From Amycolatopsis sp. cg9 (GTDB lineage Bacteria; Actinomycetota; Actinomycetes; Mycobacteriales; Pseudonocardiaceae): a stretch of DNA of 64,000 bases. The DNA is taken from the NCBI RefSeq assembly GCF_041346945.1, contig NZ_CP166850.1, forward strand, positions 7,300,501 to 7,364,500, written 5' to 3'. This document shows, one piece after another, positions 51,575-58,805 of the stretch (position 1 is the first letter of the stretch; each line of letters opens with the position of its first letter). The notes below the pieces were generated by a model. The model had not been told where the DNA came from, did not search any database, and saw nothing but the letters and a program-made list of their open reading frames with translations. Made by a program: the position numbers and the translations under genes.

Positions 51575-51676
51575 TCCGGTTTGCCGCATCTCCAGAGCCG
51601 GGTCCCGGCGTTTGTACGGGCCTTGTACCGGCGGCCGCCATCGTGGGGGGCACACCGGAAACTGGAGGACGGACAA

Positions 51677-52447
51677 ATGAGAATTCGGATCGGGAAGCGG
51701 ACGGCGGCCGTGGTCGGCGCCGCCGCGGCGATCGTGCTGGCCGGCGCCACACCGGCCCTGGCGGCGACGGGCACGGTGCACACCGACTCCGGCGCGCCGC
51801 TGACCGTGCGCTCGGCCCCGAGCACCGGCGCGAGCTCGACCGGCACGGTCGCCGACGGCACCGCCGTCACGATCGACTGCCAGACGACGGGCGAGACGGT
51901 CACCGGCAAGTACGGCACGAGCAACATCTGGGACCACGTCCCGGGCGGCTACATCACCGACACCTACGTCTACACCGGGTCCGACGGCCGGATCGCGCCG
52001 GACTGCACCGACGTGCCGACCCCGCCGGCCACCGCGTGCTCGACGTCGGGCCTGAACGACCCGAACACCTGTGCCGAGGCGGTCACGAAGGCGAAGTCGC
52101 GGATCCACACGAACTACGACGCCTCCTACGACGGCTGGTGCGACCGCATCAACGCCCAGAACTACGGCTTCACCGCGAGCGGCTCGACCACCGCATACGT
52201 GCACTGGACGCAGATCCCCAGCACGTACAAGCACGCGAACAGCACCGACGTCCCGGCGGGCGGCCTGGCGTTCTTCTCCAACGGCGGCGCGGGCCACACG
52301 ATGATCTCGATCGGCGGCGGCAAGTTCCTGTCGAACGACATCAACGGCGCGGGCACCTACACCGAGACCACGATCGCCCAGATCAAGAGCAAGTGGGGCC
52401 AGACCTACCTCGGCTGGGCGCAGCCGTGGTTCAAGGTGAACCACTGA
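51677..52447 (+). CDS. Secreted SH3-domain protein, possible peptidoglycan-active
   Basis: This 256-residue protein has a Sec signal ending at TPALA-AT (about residue 30). A bacterial SH3b domain follows at about 32-105 (LTVRSAPSTGASSTGTVADG, GYITDTYVYTG). A C-terminal domain (about 115-256) contains WCDRINAQNYGF and, later, FFSNGGAGHTMISIGGGKF. The Cys and the His-containing GHTMISIG loop recall CHAP/NlpC-P60 peptidases, but I cannot confirm a catalytic triad. ATG 51677 follows GGAGGA. Cell-wall binding or hydrolysis is the likely role; being next to a hexosaminidase operon may be chance. Confidence 0.8.
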   Translation: MRIRIGKRTAAVVGAAAAIVLAGATPALAATGTVHTDSGAPLTVRSAPSTGASSTGTVADGTAVTIDCQTTGETVTGKYGTSNIWDHVPGGYITDTYVYTGSDGRIAPDCTDVPTPPATACSTSGLNDPNTCAEAVTKAKSRIHTNYDASYDGWCDRINAQNYGFTASGSTTAYVHWTQIPSTYKHANSTDVPAGGLAFFSNGGAGHTMISIGGGKFLSNDINGAGTYTETTIAQIKSKWGQTYLGWAQPWFKVNH

Positions 52448-52453
52448 TCTGAC

Positions 52454-52519
52454 CCCCCGGCCACCATCCCCGGCCGGGGGACCCGGCCCCCTGCCCACCT
52501 CCCCCGGGCCGGGGGCCGG
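52454..52519. terminator. Tandem GC hairpins between convergent genes
   Basis: CCCCCGGCC (52454-52462) pairs with 52472-52480, and CCGGCCCC (52483-52490) with 52512-52519. The first serves the SH3 protein (+) and the second abuts the ArsR stop (-). Both are very GC-rich and have no T-tail. Confidence 0.5.
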
Positions 52520-53044
52520 TCAGGGTTTCAGGTGGTGCAGCACGAAGATCCCGCCGACCGCGGGCCGGTCCCGGCGCTCGTGGTCGGTCGCCACGTACTC
52601 GTCCAGCACCGCCAGGATCCGGCGGTCGAGCTCGTCGACCTCGTCGGGGGACAGGTGCAGCAGGAACTTCTCGTGCACCGCCACCGAATCCGGGCCCGCG
52701 GCCGCGAGCTCCTCCTGGAAGATCTCGATCGGCGCGAACCGCGTCTCGGCGTCGGCGGTCGAGAGCGGGCCGTCCAGCCACCACGTCTCGTTGTCGGCGC
52801 GGTAGGGCTTCTCCAGTGCGCCGCTCGGGCCGGTGCGGACCGGGGCCGGCTGGAGGAGACCGGCGGCCACCAGCTGCCGGACGTGGTGCAGCACCGTGCC
52901 GGGGTCGCGGTCGAGGCGGTCGGCCAGCTGCTTGTTCGTCAGCTCGTCGACCAGGCACAGCCGCATGATGCGCAGCCGCAGCGGGTGGCCTAGGGCCTTC
53001 GCTTCGGCCGGCGTCGCGGGCCGCCGGTGGCGGGGCTCGTTCAT
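52520..53044 (-). CDS. ArsR-type winged-helix regulator
   Basis: This 174-residue regulator has an ArsR-like winged helix: ALGHPLRLRIMRLCLVDELT then NKQLADRLDRDPGTVLHHVR as recognition region (about residues 37-56), and LVAAGLLQPAP for the wing. There is no CxC metal-binding motif, so it is probably not a metal sensor. It is divergent from an MFS exporter and faces a run of four half-sites (53061-53121), its likely operator. It probably represses itself and the transporter. Confidence 0.88.
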   Translation of the reverse strand: MNEPRHRRPATPAEAKALGHPLRLRIMRLCLVDELTNKQLADRLDRDPGTVLHHVRQLVAAGLLQPAPVRTGPSGALEKPYRADNETWWLDGPLSTADAETRFAPIEIFQEELAAAGPDSVAVHEKFLLHLSPDEVDELDRRILAVLDEYVATDHERRDRPAVGGIFVLHHLKP

Positions 53045-53060
53045 GGACGCAGCGTAGTCG

Positions 53061-53121
53061 ATCGATGGGGAAACCTCAGATCGATGGAGAAAACCCCATC
53101 GATGTGCGATCCTCCATCAAT
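53061..53121. promoter_or_regulatory. Four-half-site operator between ArsR and MFS genes
   Basis: ATCGATGGGG (53061-53070) and ATCGATGGAG (53080-53089) are followed by inverted copies CCCCATCGAT (53094-53103) and CTCCATCAAT (53112-53121). The inner pair and the outer pair each form an inverted repeat about the centre at 53091. The last half-site covers the probable MFS start codon (53120), so binding would block both transcription and initiation. Confidence 0.8.
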
Positions 53122-54343
53122 GCACCGGACCTTCTGGCGGCTGTGGACCGCGGCGGGACTGTCGAGCCTCGCCGACGGCGTCCTCAAGGTCGCCCTGCCG
53201 CTGGTCGCCGTCGGGTACACCCGCTCGCCCGCGCTGGTGGCGGGGCTCGCGTTCGCCTTCAGCGTCCCGTGGCTGCTGTTCGCGCTGCCGGCCGGCGCGC
53301 TCGTCGACCGGCTCGACCGCCGCCGCGTGATGCTCACCGCGAACGTCCTGCGCGGCGGGCTGGTCGCCGCCGTCGCGCTGCTGACCGCCCTCGGCGGGGG
53401 ATCGATCTGGGTGCTCTACGTTGTCGCGCTGGGTGTCGGCACCGCCGAGACGCTCTACGACACCGCCGCGCAGTCGATCGTCCCGCAGGTCGTCGGGCGC
53501 GACGAGCTCGCGCGCGCCAACGGCCGGGTGTACGCGGTCGAGCAGACCGCCAACGAGTTCGCCGGGCCGCCGCTGGCCGGCGTCCTGGTCGCCGCCGGGG
53601 TGCTGGCCGCGCTCGCCACGCCGGTGGCGCTGTGGGCGGTGGCCGTCGCCGCGCTGCTGCTCGTGCGCGGCTCGTACCGGGTCCCGCGCGGGGACCGGTC
53701 CACCAGCCTGCGCACGGACATCGCCGAAGGCCTGCGGTTCCTGGTGCACCACAAGATCCTGCGGACGTTCTCGCTCATGGTCGCCGCGTTCAACTTCGCC
53801 ACCGGCGCCACGTTCGCGGTCCTCGTCCTCCACGCGGTCGGTCCCGGCTCGGCGATGGGGCTGTCCGGACCGGCGTTCGGCCTGCTGACGGCGATGACGG
53901 CGGCGGGCGGCCTGGCCGGCTCGCTGCTCGCCGAAGCGGTGGAACGCCGGCTCGGCCGCGTCCGCGCGCTCTGGGTGTCGTGGCTCGCCGGCGGCCTGAC
54001 GGTCGGCGTGCTCGCGGTGACGGCGAACCCGTACGCCGTGGGCGCGGCGTTCTTCGCCGGGGGCGCGGGAATCCTGGTGTCCAACGTCGTGATGGTGTCG
54101 CTGCGCCAGCGGATCACGCCGGACCGGCTGCTCGGCCGCCTCACCAGCAGCCACCGGCTCGTCGCGTGGGGCACGAAGTCGCTCGGCGCGCTGGCCGGCG
54201 GCGCGCTCGCGCAGGCGTCCGGGCTGCACACGGTGTTCGTCGTGATGGCCGTGCTGGCGTTTTCCGTGGTGGGCGGCCTCTTCGCGGTGACCGAAGACGC
54301 GCTCAGAGCCGCCGAGCCAGCAGTTCCGACACACCCGTCTTGA
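53120..54343 (+). CDS. Major facilitator superfamily transporter (drug-efflux type)
   Basis: This 407-residue protein has about twelve hydrophobic segments, a first-loop ALVDRLDRRRVML (MFS motif A), and the opening TFWRLWTAAGLSSLADGVLK typical of MFS_3 exporters. ATG 53120 is preferred because it gives the usual family start; an in-frame ATG at 53102 adds six residues. Neither has a clear ribosome-binding site, so the mRNA may be leaderless. The 3' end overlaps the convergent GNAT gene by 41 bases. Probably an exporter controlled by the ArsR-type regulator. Confidence 0.88.
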   Translation: MHRTFWRLWTAAGLSSLADGVLKVALPLVAVGYTRSPALVAGLAFAFSVPWLLFALPAGALVDRLDRRRVMLTANVLRGGLVAAVALLTALGGGSIWVLYVVALGVGTAETLYDTAAQSIVPQVVGRDELARANGRVYAVEQTANEFAGPPLAGVLVAAGVLAALATPVALWAVAVAALLLVRGSYRVPRGDRSTSLRTDIAEGLRFLVHHKILRTFSLMVAAFNFATGATFAVLVLHAVGPGSAMGLSGPAFGLLTAMTAAGGLAGSLLAEAVERRLGRVRALWVSWLAGGLTVGVLAVTANPYAVGAAFFAGGAGILVSNVVMVSLRQRITPDRLLGRLTSSHRLVAWGTKSLGALAGGALAQASGLHTVFVVMAVLAFSVVGGLFAVTEDALRAAEPAVPTHPS

Positions 54344-54773
54344 CCGGCGCCACCGCCGTCCAGCCCCAGCGGTGGTACAGCGCGTGCGCCGGCGCCGCCG
54401 TAGCCGCGGCGAGGACCGCGGCCGGCTCGGTCCGGTCGGCCAGCAGGCGGTCGAGCAGGGCCCGGCCGTGGCCGCGGCCGCGCTGCCCCGGCCGGACGGC
54501 GAACTCGTACACGTAGAACAGCGGGCCGCTCGCGAGCCACGGCGGCGGGCCGGCCGCCGCCAGGGAAGGCCACCAGCCCGCCTCGCGGCCGACGCCGTAG
54601 GCGAACCCGGCGAGCTCGCCGCCACTGTGGACGGTCTCGAGCGCGAACCCGGGCAGCTTCGCGTGCTCTGCCACCGCTTCGCGGAACCGGGCCGCGTCCG
54701 CTTCGCTTTCCCCATAAGGGGGTTCCCGGTAGACCTCGTGGTAGAGGTCGGTGAGCTCGGCCCAGTCAGGCAT
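54303..54773 (-). CDS. GNAT-family N-acetyltransferase, last gene of the YcaO unit
   Basis: This 156-residue protein has the GNAT acetyl-CoA loop VRPGQRGRGHGRALLDRLL (about residues 92-110), with YVYEFA on the preceding strand and ALYHRWGW near the C terminus. Its start lies 8 bases inside the end of the MFS gene on the same strand, so it is translationally coupled to precursor-YcaO-MFS. It could acetylate the peptide product (for example an N terminus freed by cleavage) or confer self-protection. Ordinary small-molecule acetylation is the alternative. Confidence 0.88.
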   Translation of the reverse strand: MPDWAELTDLYHEVYREPPYGESEADAARFREAVAEHAKLPGFALETVHSGGELAGFAYGVGREAGWWPSLAAAGPPPWLASGPLFYVYEFAVRPGQRGRGHGRALLDRLLADRTEPAAVLAAATAAPAHALYHRWGWTAVAPVKTGVSELLARRL

Positions 54774-55992
54774 CCACGTTCTCCCGCGTCGGGACCGCCT
54801 CCGGCGCCGCTTTCAGTCCCGCGAGGACGGCCACCGCCAGCATGCAGCACCCGGCCAGCACGAGCCACGGCAACTGCGGGCCGCCGGCCAGCAGCGCGGT
54901 GAAGGTCACCGGCGCCAGCACCCGCGCCGCACCCCAGAGCAGTTCCTCGAGCCCGAGGTAGCGCCCGCGCAGGTGGGCGGGGGCGAGCGCGACGGTCAGC
55001 GCACTGCTGGTCGGCGCCTGCAGCAGCTCGGCGGTGGTGAAGACCGCCGTGGCCACGGTCAGCACGGCGAACGCGGGCAGCGCGGTGACCAGCGGCACGG
55101 CCGCGTAGAGCAGGAACGCCCCGGCCCACACGACGGCCGCGACCTGGAGCGTCCGCGCCCGGCGGAAGCGGTCCACCCGCGCGGCCACGACCGTCTGCGC
55201 GAGCACCACCAGGACCGTGTTGAGGGCGAAGAGCACACCGGGCTGCCAGGCCGGCAACCGCAGCGCGTCGAGCACGTACGCGCTCAGCAGCACCGTCAAG
55301 GCCAAGTCGCACAACGCGAAGACGAAGACGGTCACGAGCACCCGGCGGAACGCGCGGTCGGCGAGCACGGCCCGGTAGCCCCCGCGCGGCGCGGCGGCCC
55401 GGGCCGGTGGTTCGGCGGCTTGGCCCCGCCAGGTCGCGACGAGCACCGCCGCGACGAGGAAGCTCACGGCGTTGAGCACGACGATCGCCGAGTACCCGCC
55501 CACCACGACGAGCACGCTGCCGGCCAGCCCGCCGAGGCCGATCCCGACGTTGCGCAGCGTGCGCTCCATCGCGTACCAGCGGGCGCGCTGCCCGTCGTCG
55601 GCCACCTGCGCCACCAGCGCGCCGGACGCGGGCCAGAACAGGCCTTCGCCCCAGAACGTCAGTGCCGCCAGCGCCACCAGCACCGCCGGCGATCCCGCGA
55701 AGACGTACCCGGTGAAGGTGAGCACCCGCAGCAGGTTCGCCGCGACGACGACCCGCCGCGGGCCGAAGCGGTCCACCAGCGGGCCCGCGCAGAGCCCGGC
55801 CGGCAGGGCGAGCAGCGCGGCCAGCGAAAGCGCCGCGCCGACCGCGGTGAGCGGAAGTCCTTTGGCGGCGTGGAAGTAGACGACGGCGAACGGCAGGAAC
55901 AGGCCGGTGCCGAGCGCGTCCACGCCCTGGGCGGCGACCAGCGGGCGGCGGCCCCGGGTGCGGGGCAGCCCGAGCAGTGCAGTGACGGCCAT
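54766..55992 (-). CDS. Major facilitator superfamily transporter in the YcaO unit
   Basis: This 408-residue, twelve-segment MFS protein has motif A as GPLVDRFGPRRVVVAANLLR and a central cytoplasmic loop (WRGQAAEPPARAAAPRGGYR). It starts ten bases after the YcaO stop and its end overlaps the GNAT start, so it is cotranscribed with both. In this setting it is the likely exporter of the modified peptide. RiPP exporters of the MFS type are known in other YcaO clusters. Confidence 0.9.
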   Translation of the reverse strand: MAVTALLGLPRTRGRRPLVAAQGVDALGTGLFLPFAVVYFHAAKGLPLTAVGAALSLAALLALPAGLCAGPLVDRFGPRRVVVAANLLRVLTFTGYVFAGSPAVLVALAALTFWGEGLFWPASGALVAQVADDGQRARWYAMERTLRNVGIGLGGLAGSVLVVVGGYSAIVVLNAVSFLVAAVLVATWRGQAAEPPARAAAPRGGYRAVLADRAFRRVLVTVFVFALCDLALTVLLSAYVLDALRLPAWQPGVLFALNTVLVVLAQTVVAARVDRFRRARTLQVAAVVWAGAFLLYAAVPLVTALPAFAVLTVATAVFTTAELLQAPTSSALTVALAPAHLRGRYLGLEELLWGAARVLAPVTFTALLAGGPQLPWLVLAGCCMLAVAVLAGLKAAPEAVPTRENVDA

Positions 55993-56002
55993 CGGTGCGT
56001 CC

Positions 56003-58384
56003 TCAGGCGTGGGGGAGCGGGAAGGTGTTCAGCCGCGCTTCGGGCAGGGGGTGCGCGCGCCAGCCGAGGTCGACCGCCGCGCGGCGCACCCGGCCGTCGC
56101 CCCAGTACGGCAGCCCGGCCGGGAAGTTGGCCACCAGCCCCGGCACGAGCGTGTGCGCGGCGTGGAACCCGGCGGCGGCGACGTCGCGGGTGGTGAGGTC
56201 CACGCTGAGCACCTCGAACCCGCGTGCCTCGACGCGTTCCCGGTAGGTCTTCAGCGTCCGTTCACCGAGCGCGGGCAGGCCTTCCCAGGTCCGTTCCGGC
56301 AGGTCGCGGACCCACGGTGCGACGTGGGCCGCGGCGCGCGGGTCGAGGTAGACCTGTTGCTGGCACAGCAGGTCCACGACGTCGCCGAAGTCCGCGCGGT
56401 AGGAGTCGAGGTAGCGCCGGTCGGCCCGGTACGGCTTCAGGTTGCCCAGGTGCGGCAGGTCGTCGCGCATCGCGGCCAGCTCGCGCTCGTCGTCGAGGGC
56501 GAGGCAGGTGTGCTGCAGCGTGAACCCTTCGGCGAGCGCCTTCTTCGCCGCTTCCAGCGCGTCGGGGCGGGTGGCGAACCCGATCGACAGCCAGCGCCGC
56601 GCGCGGTCGAACACCGCCGCCGCGACGACCGGGACGGCGAACTCGTTGTCCAGCGGGATCAGCGTCACGTCGTAGGTGTCCGTGGTGTCGGCGACGAGCG
56701 CGTGCACCTCGGGCGGCACCGGCAGCGCGCGCAGCCGCGGCGTGTTGGCCCACCACACCATGGTGGTGTCCCGTTCCAGGACTTCTTCGAGGCCGGAGGT
56801 GACGGCGTGCTCCGCGCTCGTGCCGCCGGCCAGCCCGGCGATCAGCGGGTCGGTGAAGCGCGCCCCGCCGGGTTCGGGCGCCTGCGAGACGAGGGCGGCC
56901 GGGACCCAGACCGGCTCCTTCGTCGTGTGCGAAAAGGCTTCCACCCACGCGCAGTCCGCGTCCGTGGTCAGCGGCGCGAACGGGAAGCCGGGGGTGGCGT
57001 ACTGCCGGGCCGAGTAGAGGTTGAGGCGGCGCGGGTCCAGCGCGGGGACGCCGGCGCGGCGAAGCTGGTCATAGCTGCCGTGGCGGATCTCGCGCTCCGG
57101 GGGCAGCCAGCTGCCGCAGTAGCGTTCGACGGCCTCCCCGATCGCGGACTCGCGGGCCGGCTCGAAGTCGTGCCACGACGTGCCGAACGCCTGGCGGTCG
57201 TTCGGCCAGTCGACGACCCGCCGCATGTCGGCGACGTCGACCGCGCACACCTTGAGCCGGGCGGGCATGCCGGGCGCGGCGGGCAGCTCGTGGACGGCGG
57301 TCACGATGCCGGTCCGGTCGTCGACGAGCAGATCCGGTCGCAGGCCTTGTTCTCGCACCGGCCGCGGCCGGTCGGGCACCGGGAGCACGGGCCGGGGGAG
57401 CGCGGTCAGCCGGACGGGGTCGAGCTCGAGTTCGCCGGTCGTCGTTTCGGCGGGTTCACCGGCGATCCACCGTTCGAGCTGGACGGCGAGGGCGGTGACC
57501 AGCCAGCGGGCGTCGGCTTGCCGGAACCGCGGCCCGGCCGGGGCTTCGGCGGCGGCGAAGGCGTCGGTGACCCGGGCGTCGAGGGCGGCCGAGCGGCGGC
57601 GCGCCAGCACGTCGGCGAAGTCGGGGCCGAAACCGGGTTCGACGGCGGGGCCGGCGATGCCCTGGCCGCGTTCGCAGCGGAAGGGGAAGAACCGCACGCC
57701 GTGCTCGGTGCAGAACGCGTCCAGCGCGGCGAGCTCGCGGTAGGCGGGGTGGGTGTAGGCGGCGACGAGAACGGTGTCCGCCGGGTCCAGGGGAAAGGTG
57801 GCTTCGGCCAGGGGCTGCACCGCGCGGAAGGCGGCCGAGCCGAGGATGTCCGCCGGGTCCGCGGGGGCCGCGGTTTCGGCGAGGGGCTGCGCTGAGCCGT
57901 GGTCGGCCGAGCCGGGAATCTCCGCCGGGACTGCGGTGTCGGCGTGCGGCCCCGCCGAGTCATCGCCGGCCGTGCGGAGGACCTCCGCCGGGTTCACCAG
58001 GAGCGCGGCTTCGGCCAGCGGCCGCACCGCGCCGTAAGCGGTCGCGCCGAGCACCTCCGTCAGCACCCCCGTCAACTCGGCTGCCCCGGTGACCAGCACC
58101 GTCGTCGCGGCCAGGCGGCGGGCGCCGTCGTCGCCGGTGGCCGGATGCAGGCAGCCGTCCGCTTCGAGGACGTCGAGCACCTCCGCGTGGTCCGGGCTCA
58201 TCCCGGCGAGCAGCTCGGCCCGCGTCCGGGTGCCGTCGCAGCGGCCGAGCCACGCGCGGAACTCGCCGACCGGCGCGGTGATCGAGTACTGCCCGCCGTT
58301 CGGGGTGATGAGCAGGCACAGCTCCGGCTCGAGGTCATGGAGCTCGACGCCGGTCAGCTGCAGGCGGGTGTCGTCGGAAGGCAT
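56003..58384 (-). CDS. YcaO-domain cyclodehydratase-like protein with N-terminal leader-binding-like domain
   Basis: This 793-residue protein is a probable RiPP-modifying enzyme. Residues about 1-80 (LLITPNGGQYSITAPVGEFR, GTRTRAELLAGM) look like a winged-helix recognition element. Residues about 113-200 contain imperfect repeats of a PLAEA...PADILGSA unit. The YcaO domain fills the C-terminal half, with ATP-site signatures ESAIGEAVERYCG (near 414) and SAEHAVTSGLEEVLERD (near 528). The C terminus ends FPLPHA, echoing the Pro-rich tails of azoline-forming YcaOs. The Cys pairs that bind zinc in fused TOMM cyclodehydratases are missing at the expected linker (PVPDRPRPVREQ). It lies 75 bases after the VVHNRA peptide gene. 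YcaO enzymes activate backbone amides with ATP; the product bond here is unknown. Confidence 0.9.
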   Translation of the reverse strand: MPSDDTRLQLTGVELHDLEPELCLLITPNGGQYSITAPVGEFRAWLGRCDGTRTRAELLAGMSPDHAEVLDVLEADGCLHPATGDDGARRLAATTVLVTGAAELTGVLTEVLGATAYGAVRPLAEAALLVNPAEVLRTAGDDSAGPHADTAVPAEIPGSADHGSAQPLAETAAPADPADILGSAAFRAVQPLAEATFPLDPADTVLVAAYTHPAYRELAALDAFCTEHGVRFFPFRCERGQGIAGPAVEPGFGPDFADVLARRRSAALDARVTDAFAAAEAPAGPRFRQADARWLVTALAVQLERWIAGEPAETTTGELELDPVRLTALPRPVLPVPDRPRPVREQGLRPDLLVDDRTGIVTAVHELPAAPGMPARLKVCAVDVADMRRVVDWPNDRQAFGTSWHDFEPARESAIGEAVERYCGSWLPPEREIRHGSYDQLRRAGVPALDPRRLNLYSARQYATPGFPFAPLTTDADCAWVEAFSHTTKEPVWVPAALVSQAPEPGGARFTDPLIAGLAGGTSAEHAVTSGLEEVLERDTTMVWWANTPRLRALPVPPEVHALVADTTDTYDVTLIPLDNEFAVPVVAAAVFDRARRWLSIGFATRPDALEAAKKALAEGFTLQHTCLALDDERELAAMRDDLPHLGNLKPYRADRRYLDSYRADFGDVVDLLCQQQVYLDPRAAAHVAPWVRDLPERTWEGLPALGERTLKTYRERVEARGFEVLSVDLTTRDVAAAGFHAAHTLVPGLVANFPAGLPYWGDGRVRRAAVDLGWRAHPLPEARLNTFPLPHA

Positions 58385-58408
58385 GGGCGATCCCCTCGTC
58401 GGCGGGGC

Positions 58409-58441
58409 CGTGCCGCGGCCCGGGGTACGGGCCGCGGCACG
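58409..58441 (-). terminator. 13-bp hairpin between peptide gene and YcaO gene
   Basis: CGTGCCGCGGCCC (58409-58421) and its exact complement (58429-58441) enclose a seven-base loop. It lies in the 75-base gap between precursor and YcaO genes. Such partial terminators are typical in RiPP operons, where much more peptide than enzyme is needed. Confidence 0.7.
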
Positions 58442-58459
58442 TCGGCGGCTGGGCGGGGA

Positions 58460-58594
58460 CTACTTGGCGGACGCGCGGTTGTGCACGACGGCGCGGTTGT
58501 GGACCACGGCGCGGTTGTGGACGACGGCCCGGTTGTGGACGACCGCGCGGTTGTGGACGACGACGGCCGACGGGCGCTCGAAGGTCGAGATCAT
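58460..58594 (-). CDS. Candidate RiPP precursor peptide with five VVHNRA repeats
   Basis: This 44-residue gene starts at ATG 58594 behind GGAGG and stops at TAG 58460. The peptide is a ten-residue N-terminal part MISTFERPSA, an extra V, five perfect tandem copies of VVHNRA (residues 12-41), and the tail SAK. Copies vary at third codon positions (GCG/GCC, GTC/GTG) while the residues are unchanged, which argues for selection on the protein. The repeats contain no Cys, Ser or Thr, so classical azoline formation cannot occur in them; His, Asn and Arg are the reactive candidates. It leads a minus-strand unit with YcaO, MFS and GNAT genes. Upstream, CCGTGCGTTC occurs twice (58674 and 58719), perhaps regulator sites. 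Confidence 0.85.
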   Translation of the reverse strand: MISTFERPSAVVVHNRAVVHNRAVVHNRAVVHNRAVVHNRASAK

Positions 58595-58757
58595 GGTTCC
58601 TCCTGCGGAGTGGGTGGGATGTCCCCCGGCGGGCCCACCGGGGCGGGGTGACGGGAACCAGTTTCGGGTGGCGCCGTGCGTTCCGACGTCTTCTCGAGTG
58701 CGATCCGCACCGGCGCACCCGTGCGTTCGTCACGGTCAGGGCGTGACCGGCGCACGA

Positions 58758-58792
58758 AGAAGGCCCCCACCGGTGGGCGGTGGGGGCCTTCT
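58758..58792 (-). terminator. 14-bp terminator hairpin after the DUF1996 gene
   Basis: AGAAGGCCCCCACC (58758-58771) pairs perfectly with 58779-58792 around a seven-base loop, 13 bases beyond the DUF1996 stop. It separates that gene from the RiPP unit, whose promoter must lie in 58604-58757. Confidence 0.75.
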
Positions 58793-58805
58793 CTGGTCCG
58801 TCAGG

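Noticed and set aside
48528..51752. A 1074-codon minus-strand frame across the permease and nagZ genes
   Set aside because: It is the antisense of clearly identified transporter and hexosaminidase genes, without domain motifs.
58471..58563. 18-base tandem repeat considered as a CRISPR array or a DNA-level satellite
   Set aside because: There are no unique spacers, the period keeps one reading frame, and changes are synonymous, so it is the coding repeat of the VVHNRA peptide.
58601..58757. A second small precursor gene upstream of the VVHNRA gene
   Set aside because: No short frame with a good ribosome-binding site and plausible leader was found on the minus strand in this stretch.
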